This document shows, piece by piece, positions 16,860 to 25,281 of a DNA stretch of 64,000 nt. How positions within the stretch are numbered: the first letter of the stretch is position 1; the number at the start of each line of letters is the position of its first letter. Source of the DNA: Paractinoplanes atraurantiacus (lineage in GTDB: Bacteria > Actinomycetota > Actinomycetes > Mycobacteriales > Micromonosporaceae); contig NZ_OBDY01000025.1 in assembly GCF_900215205.1 (NCBI RefSeq), forward strand, positions 1 to 64,000, read 5' to 3'. Below the pieces are notes generated by a model. That model saw nothing but the letters and a program-made list of their open reading frames with translations, did no database searches and had not been told where the DNA came from. The translations under genes were made by a program, and so were the position numbers.

Positions 16860-16885
16860 GTCCGATCTTTCGGCTAGGGGGCCTG

Positions 16886-18403
16886 GTGGACGAGCTCGCG
16901 CAGACGCGCAAACGCGTGCTGGCCGGTGGCGCCGAGCGCTACCACGCGGCCAACGCGGCCAAGGGCAAGCTGTTCGCCCGCGAGCGCATCGCGTTGCTGG
17001 TCGACGAGGGCTCCTTCGTCGAGGACGGGCTCTACGCCAACAGCCTGGCCGACGGACTGCCGGCCGACGGCGTGATCACCGGAGTGGCGCGGCTCGACGG
17101 CCGCGACGTCTGCCTGATGGCGAACGACTCCACGGTCAAGGCCGGCTCCTGGGGCGCCCGCACGGTCGAAAAGATCATCCGCATCATCGAGCGGGCCGTG
17201 GAGTACGGCGTACCGATGATCTATCTGGTCGACTCGGCCGGCGCCCGCATCACCGACCAGGTCGACCTGTTCCCGGGCCGCCGCGGCGCCGGCAAGATCT
17301 TCCACACCCAGGTCCGCGCGTCCGGCGCGATCCCGCAGGCGTGCGCGCTGTTCGGCCCGTCGGCGGCCGGTGGGGCGTACATGCCGGCCTTCTGCGATGT
17401 CGTCGCCATGGTCGAGGGCAACGCGAGCATGTATCTGGGCTCCGACCGCATGGTCGAGATGGTCACCGGGGAGAAGACGACGCTCGAGGCGATGGGCGGG
17501 GCCAAGGTGCACTGCACCGAGTCCGGCGTCGGCCACTTCCTCTGCAAGACCGAGCAGGACGCGCTCGACGTCGTACGGACGTACCTCTCCTTCATGCCCT
17601 CCAACTGGGAGCAGCGCCCACCCGCGGCCGAGCCGAAGAGCGCGAACGGCGCCGACCTCGCCGCCATGGTCCCGGAGAGCGAGCGCCAGGCCTTCGACAT
17701 GCGGCGGTACGTCAAAGGCCTGGTCGACGAGGGTTCGTTCTTCGAGATCCAGGCCCTGTGGGCCAAGGAGCTCACGATCGGCTTCGCCCGGCTCGACGGC
17801 GAGGTGATCGGCGTCGTCGGCAACAACTCGATGTTCAAGGGCGGCGTGCTCTTCCCAGACTCGGCCGACAAGGCGAGCCGGTTCGTGCAGCTCTGCGACG
17901 CCTTCAACGTCCCGCTGCTCTTCCTCTGCGACGTGCCCGGCTTCATGGTCGGCTCCGCGGTCGAGAAACAGGGCATCATCCGGCACGGGGCCAAGATGGT
18001 CACCGCGATCTCCGAGGCCACGGTGCCGAAGATCTGCGTGGTGGTCCGCAAGGCCTACGGCGCCGGGCTGTACGCGATGGCCGGCCCCGGCTTCGATCCC
18101 GAGGCCACGATCGCCCTGCCCACCGCCAAGATCGCGGTGATGGGCGCGGAGGCCGCGGTGAACGCGGTCTACGCCAACAAGATCGCCGCCCTGCCGACCG
18201 ACGAGGAGCGGGCCGCCTTCGTGGCCGAGCGCCGCGCCGAGTACGAGCAGGACATCGACATCATGCGGCTGGCCAGTGAGCTGGTCGTGGACACCGTCGT
18301 CGAGCCGGGCGACCTGCGCGACGAGCTCGTCCGCCGCTACCGCGCCGCGCGCGGCAAAGATCGCGGCTTCGCCCGGCGCCGGCACGGCGTCACGCCCGTC
18401 TGA
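16886..18403 (+). CDS. Acyl-CoA carboxylase carboxyltransferase (beta) subunit, probably methylcrotonyl-CoA type
   Basis: 505 residues from a GTG at 16886. N- and C-terminal carboxyltransferase (crotonase-fold) domains are both complete, with GPSAAGGAYMPA in the first half and GIIRHGAKM and AYGAGLYAM in the second. It transfers CO2 from carboxybiotin to an acyl-CoA. Sequence pattern and neighbours (HMG-CoA lyase and acyl-CoA dehydrogenase) favour 3-methylcrotonyl-CoA. Its biotin carboxylase partner is encoded 4 kb upstream, separated by two exported-protein genes but sharing the TetR operator. Neither subunit contains a biotin carrier domain. Confidence 0.9.
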   Translation: MDELAQTRKRVLAGGAERYHAANAAKGKLFARERIALLVDEGSFVEDGLYANSLADGLPADGVITGVARLDGRDVCLMANDSTVKAGSWGARTVEKIIRIIERAVEYGVPMIYLVDSAGARITDQVDLFPGRRGAGKIFHTQVRASGAIPQACALFGPSAAGGAYMPAFCDVVAMVEGNASMYLGSDRMVEMVTGEKTTLEAMGGAKVHCTESGVGHFLCKTEQDALDVVRTYLSFMPSNWEQRPPAAEPKSANGADLAAMVPESERQAFDMRRYVKGLVDEGSFFEIQALWAKELTIGFARLDGEVIGVVGNNSMFKGGVLFPDSADKASRFVQLCDAFNVPLLFLCDVPGFMVGSAVEKQGIIRHGAKMVTAISEATVPKICVVVRKAYGAGLYAMAGPGFDPEATIALPTAKIAVMGAEAAVNAVYANKIAALPTDEERAAFVAERRAEYEQDIDIMRLASELVVDTVVEPGDLRDELVRRYRAARGKDRGFARRRHGVTPV

Positions 18404-18421
18404 ACCCTGAAGGAGCACGCC

Positions 18422-19579
18422 ATGGTGGACTTCCGGCTCGGCGAGGAGCAGGAGGCGCTGCGCGCCAGCGTCCGGGACTTCGCCGTGGAACAGGTCGCGC
18501 CGGTCATCGCCGACCACTACGAGCACAAGACCTTCCCGTACGACCTGGTGCGCCAGATGGGCAAGATGGGCCTGTTCGGCCTGCCCTTCCCCGAGGAGTT
18601 CGGCGGCATGGGCGGCGACTACTTCGCGCTCTGCATCGCCCTGGAGGAACTGGCCAGAGTGGACAGCTCGGTCGCGGTCACGCTCGAGGCGGCGGTCTCG
18701 CTCGGCGCCATGCCGATCTACCGCTTCGGCACCGCCGAGCAGAAGGAGCAGTGGCTGCCGCGCCTGGCCACCGGTGAGGCGCTGGCCGGTTTCGGCCTCA
18801 CCGAGCCCGGCACCGGCTCCGACGCCGCCGGCACGACGACCCGGGCCGTGCTCGACGAGACGACGAACGAGTGGGTGATCAACGGGACCAAGGCGTTCAT
18901 CACGAACTCCGGCACCGACATCACCTGCCTGGTCACCGTCATGGCCGTGACCGGGGTCAACCCGGACGGCTCGAAGGAGCTGTCCACGATCATCGTGCCG
19001 TCGGGCACACCCGGCTTCACCGTGGCGCCCGGCTACTCCAAGGTCGGCTGGTGCGCGTCGGACACCCACGAGCTTTCCTTCGATGACGTACGGGTCCCCG
19101 CCGGCAACCTGCTCGGCGAGCGAGGTCGTGGTTTCGCCCAGTTCCTGCGCATCCTCGACGAGGGCCGCATCGCCATCGCCGCGCTCTCGGTCGGGCTCGC
19201 GCAGGGCTGCGTCGACGAGTCGGTGAAATACGCCAACCAGCGCACCGCCTTCGGCCAGACGATCGGCAACTACCAGGCCGTCCAGTTCATGATCGCCGAC
19301 ATGGAGCTGCGCGCACACACGGCCCGGCTCGGCTACTACGACGCCGCGTCCCGGATGCTCGCCGGCGACGACTTCAAGCGCTACGCGGCGATCGCCAAGC
19401 TGAACGCCAGCAACGCGGCCATGGAGAACAGCCGCTGGGCGACCCAGGTGCACGGCGGTTACGGCTTCATGAACGAGTCGGCCGTCGGCCGCTTCTACCG
19501 CGACGCCAAGATCCTGGAGATCGGCGAGGGCACCTCCGAGGTCCAGCGCATGCTGATCGCCCGCGGTCTAGGGCTGTAG
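18422..19579 (+). CDS. Acyl-CoA dehydrogenase, short/branched-chain type (AcdH-like)
   Basis: 385 residues, full length, with family patterns GFGLTEPGTGSDA (FAD and substrate loop), QVHGGYGF and the C-terminal EIGEGTSEVQR. It oxidises acyl-CoA to the trans-2-enoyl form, passing electrons to ETF. The glutamate in EGTSEVQ occupies the catalytic-base position of short- and medium-chain enzymes. Classical isovaleryl-CoA dehydrogenase has Ala or Gly there and its base elsewhere. So the protein is better called a branched-chain dehydrogenase of the AcdH kind than a strict isovaleryl-CoA enzyme. It starts 18 bases after the carboxyltransferase stop and is probably co-transcribed. etfD at 46855 is a candidate downstream electron acceptor. 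Confidence 0.9.
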   Translation: MVDFRLGEEQEALRASVRDFAVEQVAPVIADHYEHKTFPYDLVRQMGKMGLFGLPFPEEFGGMGGDYFALCIALEELARVDSSVAVTLEAAVSLGAMPIYRFGTAEQKEQWLPRLATGEALAGFGLTEPGTGSDAAGTTTRAVLDETTNEWVINGTKAFITNSGTDITCLVTVMAVTGVNPDGSKELSTIIVPSGTPGFTVAPGYSKVGWCASDTHELSFDDVRVPAGNLLGERGRGFAQFLRILDEGRIAIAALSVGLAQGCVDESVKYANQRTAFGQTIGNYQAVQFMIADMELRAHTARLGYYDAASRMLAGDDFKRYAAIAKLNASNAAMENSRWATQVHGGYGFMNESAVGRFYRDAKILEIGEGTSEVQRMLIARGLGL

Positions 19580-19658
19580 GTCTTGTCGTAGCGTCCGCTT
19601 TCCGACAAGAGCGGATCTCTGCTCGCGAGAGCCGAAATCCCTGCATAGGTTCGGTCCC

Positions 19659-22088
19659 ATGGCGGCTGATGACGCGGACGACCGGACCGGATCCGGCTTC
19701 GCGGCCGTGCTGCGCCGCCATCGGCTCACCGCCAAGCTGACCCAGGAGGAGCTGGCCACCCGCGCCGCCATCGGCGTCCGGACCGTCCGCGATCTGGAGC
19801 GGGGCCGGGCCTCCCGGCCCCAGCGCACGACGGCCGAGCTGCTGGCGGCCGCGCTGAGCCTGGCCGGCGCCGAGCGCGAGTCGTTCCTGGCCGCGGCCCG
19901 CGGCCAGTCCACTGAGGAGCCGCCGACGCCGCCGACCGGCTTCCTGCGGGTGTCGCAGACGGTCGAGCTGATCGGCCGCGACGACGAGATCGCCGAGCTG
20001 GACGCCCTGCTCACCGACCCCGACGGCCCGCGCGGCCTCACCCTGGTCGGCATCGCCGGCGTCGGCAAGACCAGCCTCGCCTTCGTGGTCGCCCGCCAGG
20101 TCGCCCGCGCCTATCCCGGCGGTGTGGCCGGCGTCGTCATCACCGACGGCAGCACGGTCGGCGAGATGCTCGGCAGCATCGCCGCCGAGTTCGGTGTCGG
20201 CCGCCCCGACGACCTGCGCGAGCGGCTCGGCGGCCGGCCCGCACTGTTGTTCGTCGACGCGGTCGAGCGTTCGCCCGAGGCCGCCGCCGAGAGCCTCGCC
20301 CGCCTGCTCGAACGGCTGCCCGAGCTGCGCTTCATCGCCACCGGCCGCCACCCCGTCGGCCTGCGGTCGGAGCGGGTGTGGCCGGTCGCCCCGCTGACCG
20401 CCCCGCCGCCCGAGATCACCAACGCCATGCTGGACGTGTCGGCGTACCCCGCGGTCGGTCTTTTCCTGGAACGCCTGGGCCGTCAGCTGGAGGCCGACGA
20501 GGTCGCGCCGCTGGCCGCCCTCGTCCGCCGTCTCGGCGGGCTGCCGCTCGCGATCGAGTTGGCCGCCGCCCGTGGTCGCGTGCTGACCGTTCCCGAGATC
20601 CTCGACCGGTACGGCGATCGCGTGCTCGACCTCGATCGGCCCGGCTCCGGGCTGCCCGCCCGCGAGACCGTGGTGTCGCTGCGGGAGGCCGTGGCCGCGA
20701 GCTACCGGCTGCTCGACGCCGACGAGCAGCGGGCGCTGCGCCGGCTCGCGATGTTCCGCTACCGCTGGTCGCTCGAGCTGGCCGAGCAGTTGATCGGCGA
20801 AGATCACGCGGATGTGGTCCACCTGCTCGACCGGCTGCTCGAGCTGGGCCTGCTCAGCGTGCGCGGCCGCCGGGCCTTCCGGTTCCGGCTGCTCGACGTC
20901 GTGCGTGACTTCGCGGCCGAGCGGGCCGCGGCCGAGGGCGAGCTGACCGAGGCCCGGCGGCGGCACGCACTGGCCCTGGCCGACCTCGCGCAGCGCACGG
21001 CGCCCGACCTGATCGGCGTCCGGCTGGCCGAGGCCGCCGACCGTCTCGACAGCGTGGCCGGCGACCTGGGCTCGGCCCTGGTCTTCGCGGCCGGGGAGGA
21101 CCCGCACACCGCGCTGCGGATCGCGGCCGCGCTTCCGCGCTGGTGGCGGTTCCGCGGACGCGACGTCACGGGGCGGCAATGGTTGCGCCGGCTCGTCGAT
21201 GACCCTCGTACGGCCGACGCCGATCCGGCCGTGCGGGCGTGGGCGCGCATCGGTCTGGCCCAGCTCGCGCTCGAGCACGGCGCCGGCGCGGAGGAGATCG
21301 GCTCGGCGGCCGCGGCGCTGGAGGAGTTCGAGCGGCTCGGCTCGTCGGCCGGCCAGCTCACCGCGCACACCCAGCTCGCGTCCCTGTGGATGACCACCGG
21401 CGGGTTCGGTGAGGCGCGCCGGCACGGCGAGGCGGCGCTGCTTCTGGCGCGCCGCGGTGGCCGTACGAGGGAGATCGCCATCGCCGAGAACAACCTGACG
21501 TGGCACGAGATTCGCGAGGGTGATCTGCCGGCCGCGCGGCGCCGGCTGGCCGCGGTGGACGAGCTGGCCGGTGCGTGCGGCGAGCTCCGGTTGCGTGCGG
21601 TGGCGCTGGCCAACCTGGCCGAGGTGGCCCGCCTGGACGGGCGCCCCGAGGAGGCCGAGCGGCTGGGACGCAGCGCGATGACCGAGCTGATCGAGGTCGG
21701 CGACCCGAACCATCGGCGGCGGCTGCTCGCGACGATCGGACAGGCGCTGGCCGAGTCGGGTCTCGTGGACGAGGCGAGCGCGGTGCTCGATCAGCTTCGC
21801 CCCGAGGGTGATCAACCGCCGGACGGACCGGCCGCGGTCGTGGAGGCGGCGATCGCGTTGCGGCGAGGCGAGAACAAGAGGGCGGCCGAGTGCTTTTCGG
21901 CGGCTGTCGAGGCGTACGACGGCGGCCATGATCCTCGAGACACGGTCGAGGCCCTGGTCGGCCTGATCGTGAGCACGCCGAACGCCGAGGAGCGGGAGGC
22001 GGCCGATCAGCGCCTGCGAGACCTGTGCCGCACCGGCGGGATCACGCTGCTCGCCCGCGACCGCGAGCGGCTCGGCGACCTTTTCTGA
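19659..22088 (+). CDS. STAND-type regulator: XRE helix-turn-helix, NB-ARC-like ATPase, TPR tail
   Basis: 809 residues. Residues ~12-75 form an XRE-type DNA-binding domain (LTQEELATRAAIGVRTVRDLERG). An NTPase domain follows with Walker A GIAGVGKTS (residues 131-139) and a Walker B-like ALLFVDAVE near residue 190. GLPLAIELAAARG marks the NB-ARC lid. The last ~350 residues are helical TPR-like repeats. Such proteins switch between ADP and ATP states on ligand binding and control nearby or scattered genes. No target is evident; the gene is monocistronic and ends in a hairpin. The last codons sit in a 22-bp tandem duplication. Confidence 0.85.
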   Translation: MAADDADDRTGSGFAAVLRRHRLTAKLTQEELATRAAIGVRTVRDLERGRASRPQRTTAELLAAALSLAGAERESFLAAARGQSTEEPPTPPTGFLRVSQTVELIGRDDEIAELDALLTDPDGPRGLTLVGIAGVGKTSLAFVVARQVARAYPGGVAGVVITDGSTVGEMLGSIAAEFGVGRPDDLRERLGGRPALLFVDAVERSPEAAAESLARLLERLPELRFIATGRHPVGLRSERVWPVAPLTAPPPEITNAMLDVSAYPAVGLFLERLGRQLEADEVAPLAALVRRLGGLPLAIELAAARGRVLTVPEILDRYGDRVLDLDRPGSGLPARETVVSLREAVAASYRLLDADEQRALRRLAMFRYRWSLELAEQLIGEDHADVVHLLDRLLELGLLSVRGRRAFRFRLLDVVRDFAAERAAAEGELTEARRRHALALADLAQRTAPDLIGVRLAEAADRLDSVAGDLGSALVFAAGEDPHTALRIAAALPRWWRFRGRDVTGRQWLRRLVDDPRTADADPAVRAWARIGLAQLALEHGAGAEEIGSAAAALEEFERLGSSAGQLTAHTQLASLWMTTGGFGEARRHGEAALLLARRGGRTREIAIAENNLTWHEIREGDLPAARRRLAAVDELAGACGELRLRAVALANLAEVARLDGRPEEAERLGRSAMTELIEVGDPNHRRRLLATIGQALAESGLVDEASAVLDQLRPEGDQPPDGPAAVVEAAIALRRGENKRAAECFSAAVEAYDGGHDPRDTVEALVGLIVSTPNAEEREAADQRLRDLCRTGGITLLARDRERLGDLF

Positions 22089-22114
22089 CGGACTCGGCGA
22101 TCTTTTCTGACGGA
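22071..22114. repeat. 22-bp tandem duplication at the end of the STAND gene
   Basis: The segment containing the last codons and stop, ending CTTTTCTGACGGA, is repeated immediately downstream (22071-22092 and 22093-22114) with one mismatch. The second copy lies after the stop codon. Confidence 0.85.
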
Positions 22115-22123
22115 GGAGGGGCG

Positions 22124-22164
22124 GCGACGGCCGGCGATCGTGCCCCCCACGCGCCGGCCGTCGC
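22124..22164 (+). terminator. Hairpin terminator after the STAND gene
   Basis: A 13-bp perfect stem, GCGACGGCCGGCG with CGCCGGCCGTCGC, has a 15-base loop and lies 36 bases after the stop. The rest of the gap to 22364 shows no gene I can support. Confidence 0.6.
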
Positions 22165-22364
22165 AACGCCCCACCAGTTACGCGGCGAGAACGAAGCTCC
22201 CCCGTCAGCCCCGCACGCGCCTCGGTCGCGCCGCATCCCCCTGCGCGATCACAGTAGCCGCGCGGCGCTGCAAAACCGGGGAGATTTGTCCCTTTTGGTC
22301 ACCGCGTCGCCCGATCCTGCCGGTAGTTCTGCCGGTTGATCCCCGGCGCTGCCACCGGCCGTGA

Positions 22365-22859
22365 TCAGGCGGCTGCGGCGGGTTCCTCGCTGTCCGCGCT
22401 GCCGGCCGTGGCACACGGGTTGACCGCGTCGCGGATTCGGCGGAGCGAGGCCATCAGCCCATCGAGCTCGGCCGGGCTGAGCTGCCCGATGAACCACTGC
22501 TGGAGCAGCTCCATGTGCCCGGGAAGCACCTCGTCGAGCCGCTGCCGGCCGAGGTCGGTGATCACCGCGTACGAGCTGCGGCGGTCGGTGGCACAGGCCT
22601 CGCGGCGGACCAGGCCGTCGCGGTCCATCCGGTCGACGACGCGGGTGACACCACTGGTGGAGAGGGAGGTCTGACCGGCAAGGTCGGTCATGCGGAGCCG
22701 GTGGCCAGGGGAGCGCGCGAGCCTCATCAGCACCTCGAACTCGACGGCCGAGAGGCGGTGTTCCTCGAACTGGGCGGCGAAACGATTGGTCAGCCCCGTG
22801 AACGCCTCGGCGAACAGCCCGTAGGCGGTGAAGCGGGGGTCATCCAGGTTCGTACTCAC
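22365..22859 (-). CDS. MarR-family transcriptional regulator
   Basis: 164 residues from a GTG at 22859. The winged helix is clear: MTDLAGQTSLSTSGVTRVVDRM (recognition helix) and wing CATDRRSSYAVITDLGRQRL. It is divergent from the yceI-like gene, and their starts are about 100 bases apart, so it most likely controls that gene and itself. MarR proteins respond to small aromatics, oxidants or lipophilic compounds; no ligand is implied by sequence. The gap contains a good promoter flanked by a TGACAC/GTGTCA inverted repeat. An alternative GTG lies 15 bases upstream in frame. Confidence 0.87.
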   Translation of the reverse strand: MSTNLDDPRFTAYGLFAEAFTGLTNRFAAQFEEHRLSAVEFEVLMRLARSPGHRLRMTDLAGQTSLSTSGVTRVVDRMDRDGLVRREACATDRRSSYAVITDLGRQRLDEVLPGHMELLQQWFIGQLSPAELDGLMASLRRIRDAVNPCATAGSADSEEPAAAA

Positions 22860-22879
22860 GTGCCCATGATACACGGCAC

Positions 22880-22908
22880 TTGACACGTGGAATATTGCTT
22901 GGCATATA
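22880..22908 (+). promoter_or_regulatory. Sigma-70-type promoter for the yceI-like gene, within a MarR-type regulatory gap
   Basis: TTGACA at 22880-22885 is 17 bases from CATATA (TATAGT is two bases further). The arms TGACAC (22881-22886) and GTGTCA (22915-22920) flank the promoter and could serve the divergent MarR regulator. Confidence 0.6.
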
Positions 22909-22961
22909 GTTGCTGTGTCACACAAACACCGAACGTCCAGTGCTCGAGAGAAGGAATTGTC

Positions 22962-23540
22962 ATGACCGAGTCCGTCGCCAGCACTCGCGCCTTCGAGGGT
23001 CTCCAGATCCCCGCCGCCGGCACCTATGACCTGGATGCGGCGCACAAGCGCGTCGGGTTTGTGGCACGACACCTCATGGTCAGCAAGGTTCGCGGCCAGT
23101 TCGCCGAGGCCAGCGCCGTCATCACGATCGCCGAGGACCCGCTGCAGTCCTCCGTCACCGCGTCGATCAACGCCGCCAGCATCGAGACCGGCCAGGTCGA
23201 CCGCGACAACCACCTGCGCAGCGGCGACTTCTTCGAGTCGGAGAAGTACCCGACTCTCGAGTTCCGCAGCACCGGCATCAAGAGCCACGCGGGCGCCGAG
23301 TTCGTCCTCGACGGTGAGCTCACCATCAAGGGCGTCACCAAGCCGGTCGAGCTGGTCGTCGAGTTCGAGGGTGCCGGCACCAGCCCGTACGGCCAGTCGG
23401 TCTTCGGTTTCAGCGCGCACACCGAGATCGACCGTGAGGACTGGGGCCTGACCTGGAACATGGCCCTCGAGAGCGGCGGGGTCATGGTCAGCAAGAAGAT
23501 CAAGATCGAGATCGAGGGCGAGGCCGTACGCCGCGCCTGA
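22962..23540 (+). CDS. YceI-family lipid-binding protein
   Basis: 192 residues. The lipocalin-like YceI pattern is intact: GTYDLDAAHKRVGFVARHLMVSKVRGQF at the start, DNHLRSGDFFESEKYPTLEF in the middle and DREDWGLTWN near the end. The family binds polyisoprenoid-type lipids. There is no signal peptide, so unlike periplasmic E. coli YceI it is probably cytoplasmic, as in most actinobacterial members. The ATG at 22962 follows GAAGGA. It is divergent from the MarR gene, its likely regulator, and ends in a clear terminator. Confidence 0.9.
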   Translation: MTESVASTRAFEGLQIPAAGTYDLDAAHKRVGFVARHLMVSKVRGQFAEASAVITIAEDPLQSSVTASINAASIETGQVDRDNHLRSGDFFESEKYPTLEFRSTGIKSHAGAEFVLDGELTIKGVTKPVELVVEFEGAGTSPYGQSVFGFSAHTEIDREDWGLTWNMALESGGVMVSKKIKIEIEGEAVRRA

Positions 23541-23551
23541 TCGTCTACTTG

Positions 23552-23585
23552 AGAGCCGCCGTCCGCATGTCAGGACGGCGGCTCT
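23552..23585 (+). terminator. Terminator after the yceI-like gene
   Basis: A 13-bp perfect stem (AGAGCCGCCGTCC with GGACGGCGGCTCT) and an 8-base loop are followed by GTGTTTA. Confidence 0.8.
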
Positions 23586-23697
23586 GTGTTTACTGGTGTT
23601 ACCTCCCGCCGAGATGGCAAGGTGGACCGGGCGTACAGGTTCGCTCACAGAGTGGTGATCGACGTCCGTTTCATCCCTGGCCGTGCCGGGAGGGCAA

Positions 23698-25143
23698 GTG
23701 GGTTTCGCACCCCAAGATCGCGTGCAGTACAGACACAAAGTGCGGCACTGCCTGGACGCGTTCGCTCAGATGCTCGACCAGGGCGCCTTCGCCTCACGGG
23801 ACGGGATGACCGGCCTCGAGATCGAGATCAACCTGATCGACGCGGACGCCGGGCCGGCCATGCGCAACGCCGAAGTGCTGGCCCGCCTCGACGACCCGGC
23901 CTTCCAGACCGAGCTGGGCCAGTTCAACCTCGAACTCAACGCCCCACCCCGCCTGATCAGGGGCTGCGGTCTCGCCGACTACGAACAGGCCCTCCGCGAC
24001 AGCCTCGACCGTGCCGCCGCCAAAGCCGACTGCCGCCTCGTGATGATCGGCATGCTGCCCACCCTCACCCCCGCCGACCTGGTGCTCGACAACCTCTCCG
24101 CCAACGAGCGCTACCGCCTGCTCAACGACGAGATGGCCGGCGCCCGCGGCGAGCAGTTCCGCGTCGACATCCACGGCGTCGAACGGTTGCAGAGCGTCAG
24201 CGACTCGATCACCCCCGAGGCCGCCTGCACCAGCGTGCAGTTCCACCTCCAGGTGCCACCGGACCGCTTCCACCGCTTCTGGAACGCCTCCCAGGCCATC
24301 GCCGGCCCGCAGGTTGCCATAGGGGCAAATTCGCCTTTCCTGTACGGGCGGAGGCTGTGGGCGGAAACCCGGATCGCCCTCTTCGAGCAGGCCACGGACA
24401 CGCGACCCGACGAACTCAAGACCCAGGGCGTACGGCCGCGGGTGTGGTTCGGCGAACGATGGATCACGTCGGTCTTCGACCTGTTCGAGGAGAACGTCAC
24501 CTTCTTCCCGCCCCTGCTGCCGATCCTCGAGCAGGAAGACCCGTTCGAGGTGCTGCGAGCCGGCGGGGTGCCGCACCTGGGTGAGCTGCGCCTGCACAAC
24601 GGCACGGTCTACCGGTGGAACCGCCCGGTCTACGACATCACCGACGGGCGCCCCCACCTGCGGGTGGAGAACCGGGTGCTGCCATCCGGCCCCACCCTGA
24701 TCGACCTGCTGGCCAACGCGGCCTTCTACTTCGGCGTGGTCCGCCAGTTGGCCGAGGAGGAACGCCCGATCTGGTCACGCCTGCCCTTCGCCGCGGCCCG
24801 CGACAACTTCCACGCCGGCGCCCGGGCCGGCATCGAGGCGACGATGACATGGCCCGGCCAGGGCGAGATCGCGGTCACCGACCTGGTGCGCTCGGTCCTG
24901 CTGCCGAAGGCGCACGCGGGCCTGGACCTCTACGGCGTGGACCCGTCCCTGCGCGACCGCCTGCTCACCGTGATCGACGATCGCTGCCGCCTGGCCCGCA
25001 ACGGAGCCACATGGCAGACCGATTACGTACGTCACGCCCAGGGCCGAGGCCTCACCCGCCCGGCCGCCCTACGCGAGATGCTGCACCGCTACTGGACGTT
25101 GCAGCAGACCAATACGCCCGTCCATACCTGGCCCAGCACGTGA
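23698..25143 (+). CDS. Glutamate-cysteine ligase-like (GCS2-type) ATP-dependent ligase
   Basis: 481 residues from the GTG at 23698. The glutamate-cysteine ligase fold is suggested by GLEIEINLID near residue 40, GQFNLELN, and ARVE-like segments such as LRVENRVLPSGPTLIDLLAN. Members join glutamate (or a related acid) to an amino group with ATP. Actinobacteria make mycothiol rather than glutathione, so the true product is uncertain. The start is not firm: GGGAGGG lies only three bases before this GTG, and GTG codons at 23683 and 23722 are alternatives. The gene stands alone and is convergent with the next one. Confidence 0.78.
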   Translation: MGFAPQDRVQYRHKVRHCLDAFAQMLDQGAFASRDGMTGLEIEINLIDADAGPAMRNAEVLARLDDPAFQTELGQFNLELNAPPRLIRGCGLADYEQALRDSLDRAAAKADCRLVMIGMLPTLTPADLVLDNLSANERYRLLNDEMAGARGEQFRVDIHGVERLQSVSDSITPEAACTSVQFHLQVPPDRFHRFWNASQAIAGPQVAIGANSPFLYGRRLWAETRIALFEQATDTRPDELKTQGVRPRVWFGERWITSVFDLFEENVTFFPPLLPILEQEDPFEVLRAGGVPHLGELRLHNGTVYRWNRPVYDITDGRPHLRVENRVLPSGPTLIDLLANAAFYFGVVRQLAEEERPIWSRLPFAAARDNFHAGARAGIEATMTWPGQGEIAVTDLVRSVLLPKAHAGLDLYGVDPSLRDRLLTVIDDRCRLARNGATWQTDYVRHAQGRGLTRPAALREMLHRYWTLQQTNTPVHTWPST

Positions 25144-25281
25144 CCGGTGCACCGTGCCCAACAACATCAACCCACCAGGCAGCGTCACTGATGCATATTC
25201 CGGCAGTGAAAGCCCTCGCCTACGCCTGGGCGCCCTGCCGCCGAAATTCCGAGCTGGGGCGTCGCGGCGCCAGAGTGGTAC

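Noticed and set aside
16813..16885. A complete -35/-10 promoter for the carboxyltransferase gene
   Set aside because: TTGACA is clear but no convincing -10 hexamer sits at 16-19 bases. I list the operators only.
19659..22088. AfsR/SARP pathway-specific regulator of an antibiotic cluster
   Set aside because: The DNA-binding domain is XRE-type, not the SARP winged helix, and no biosynthetic genes are nearby.
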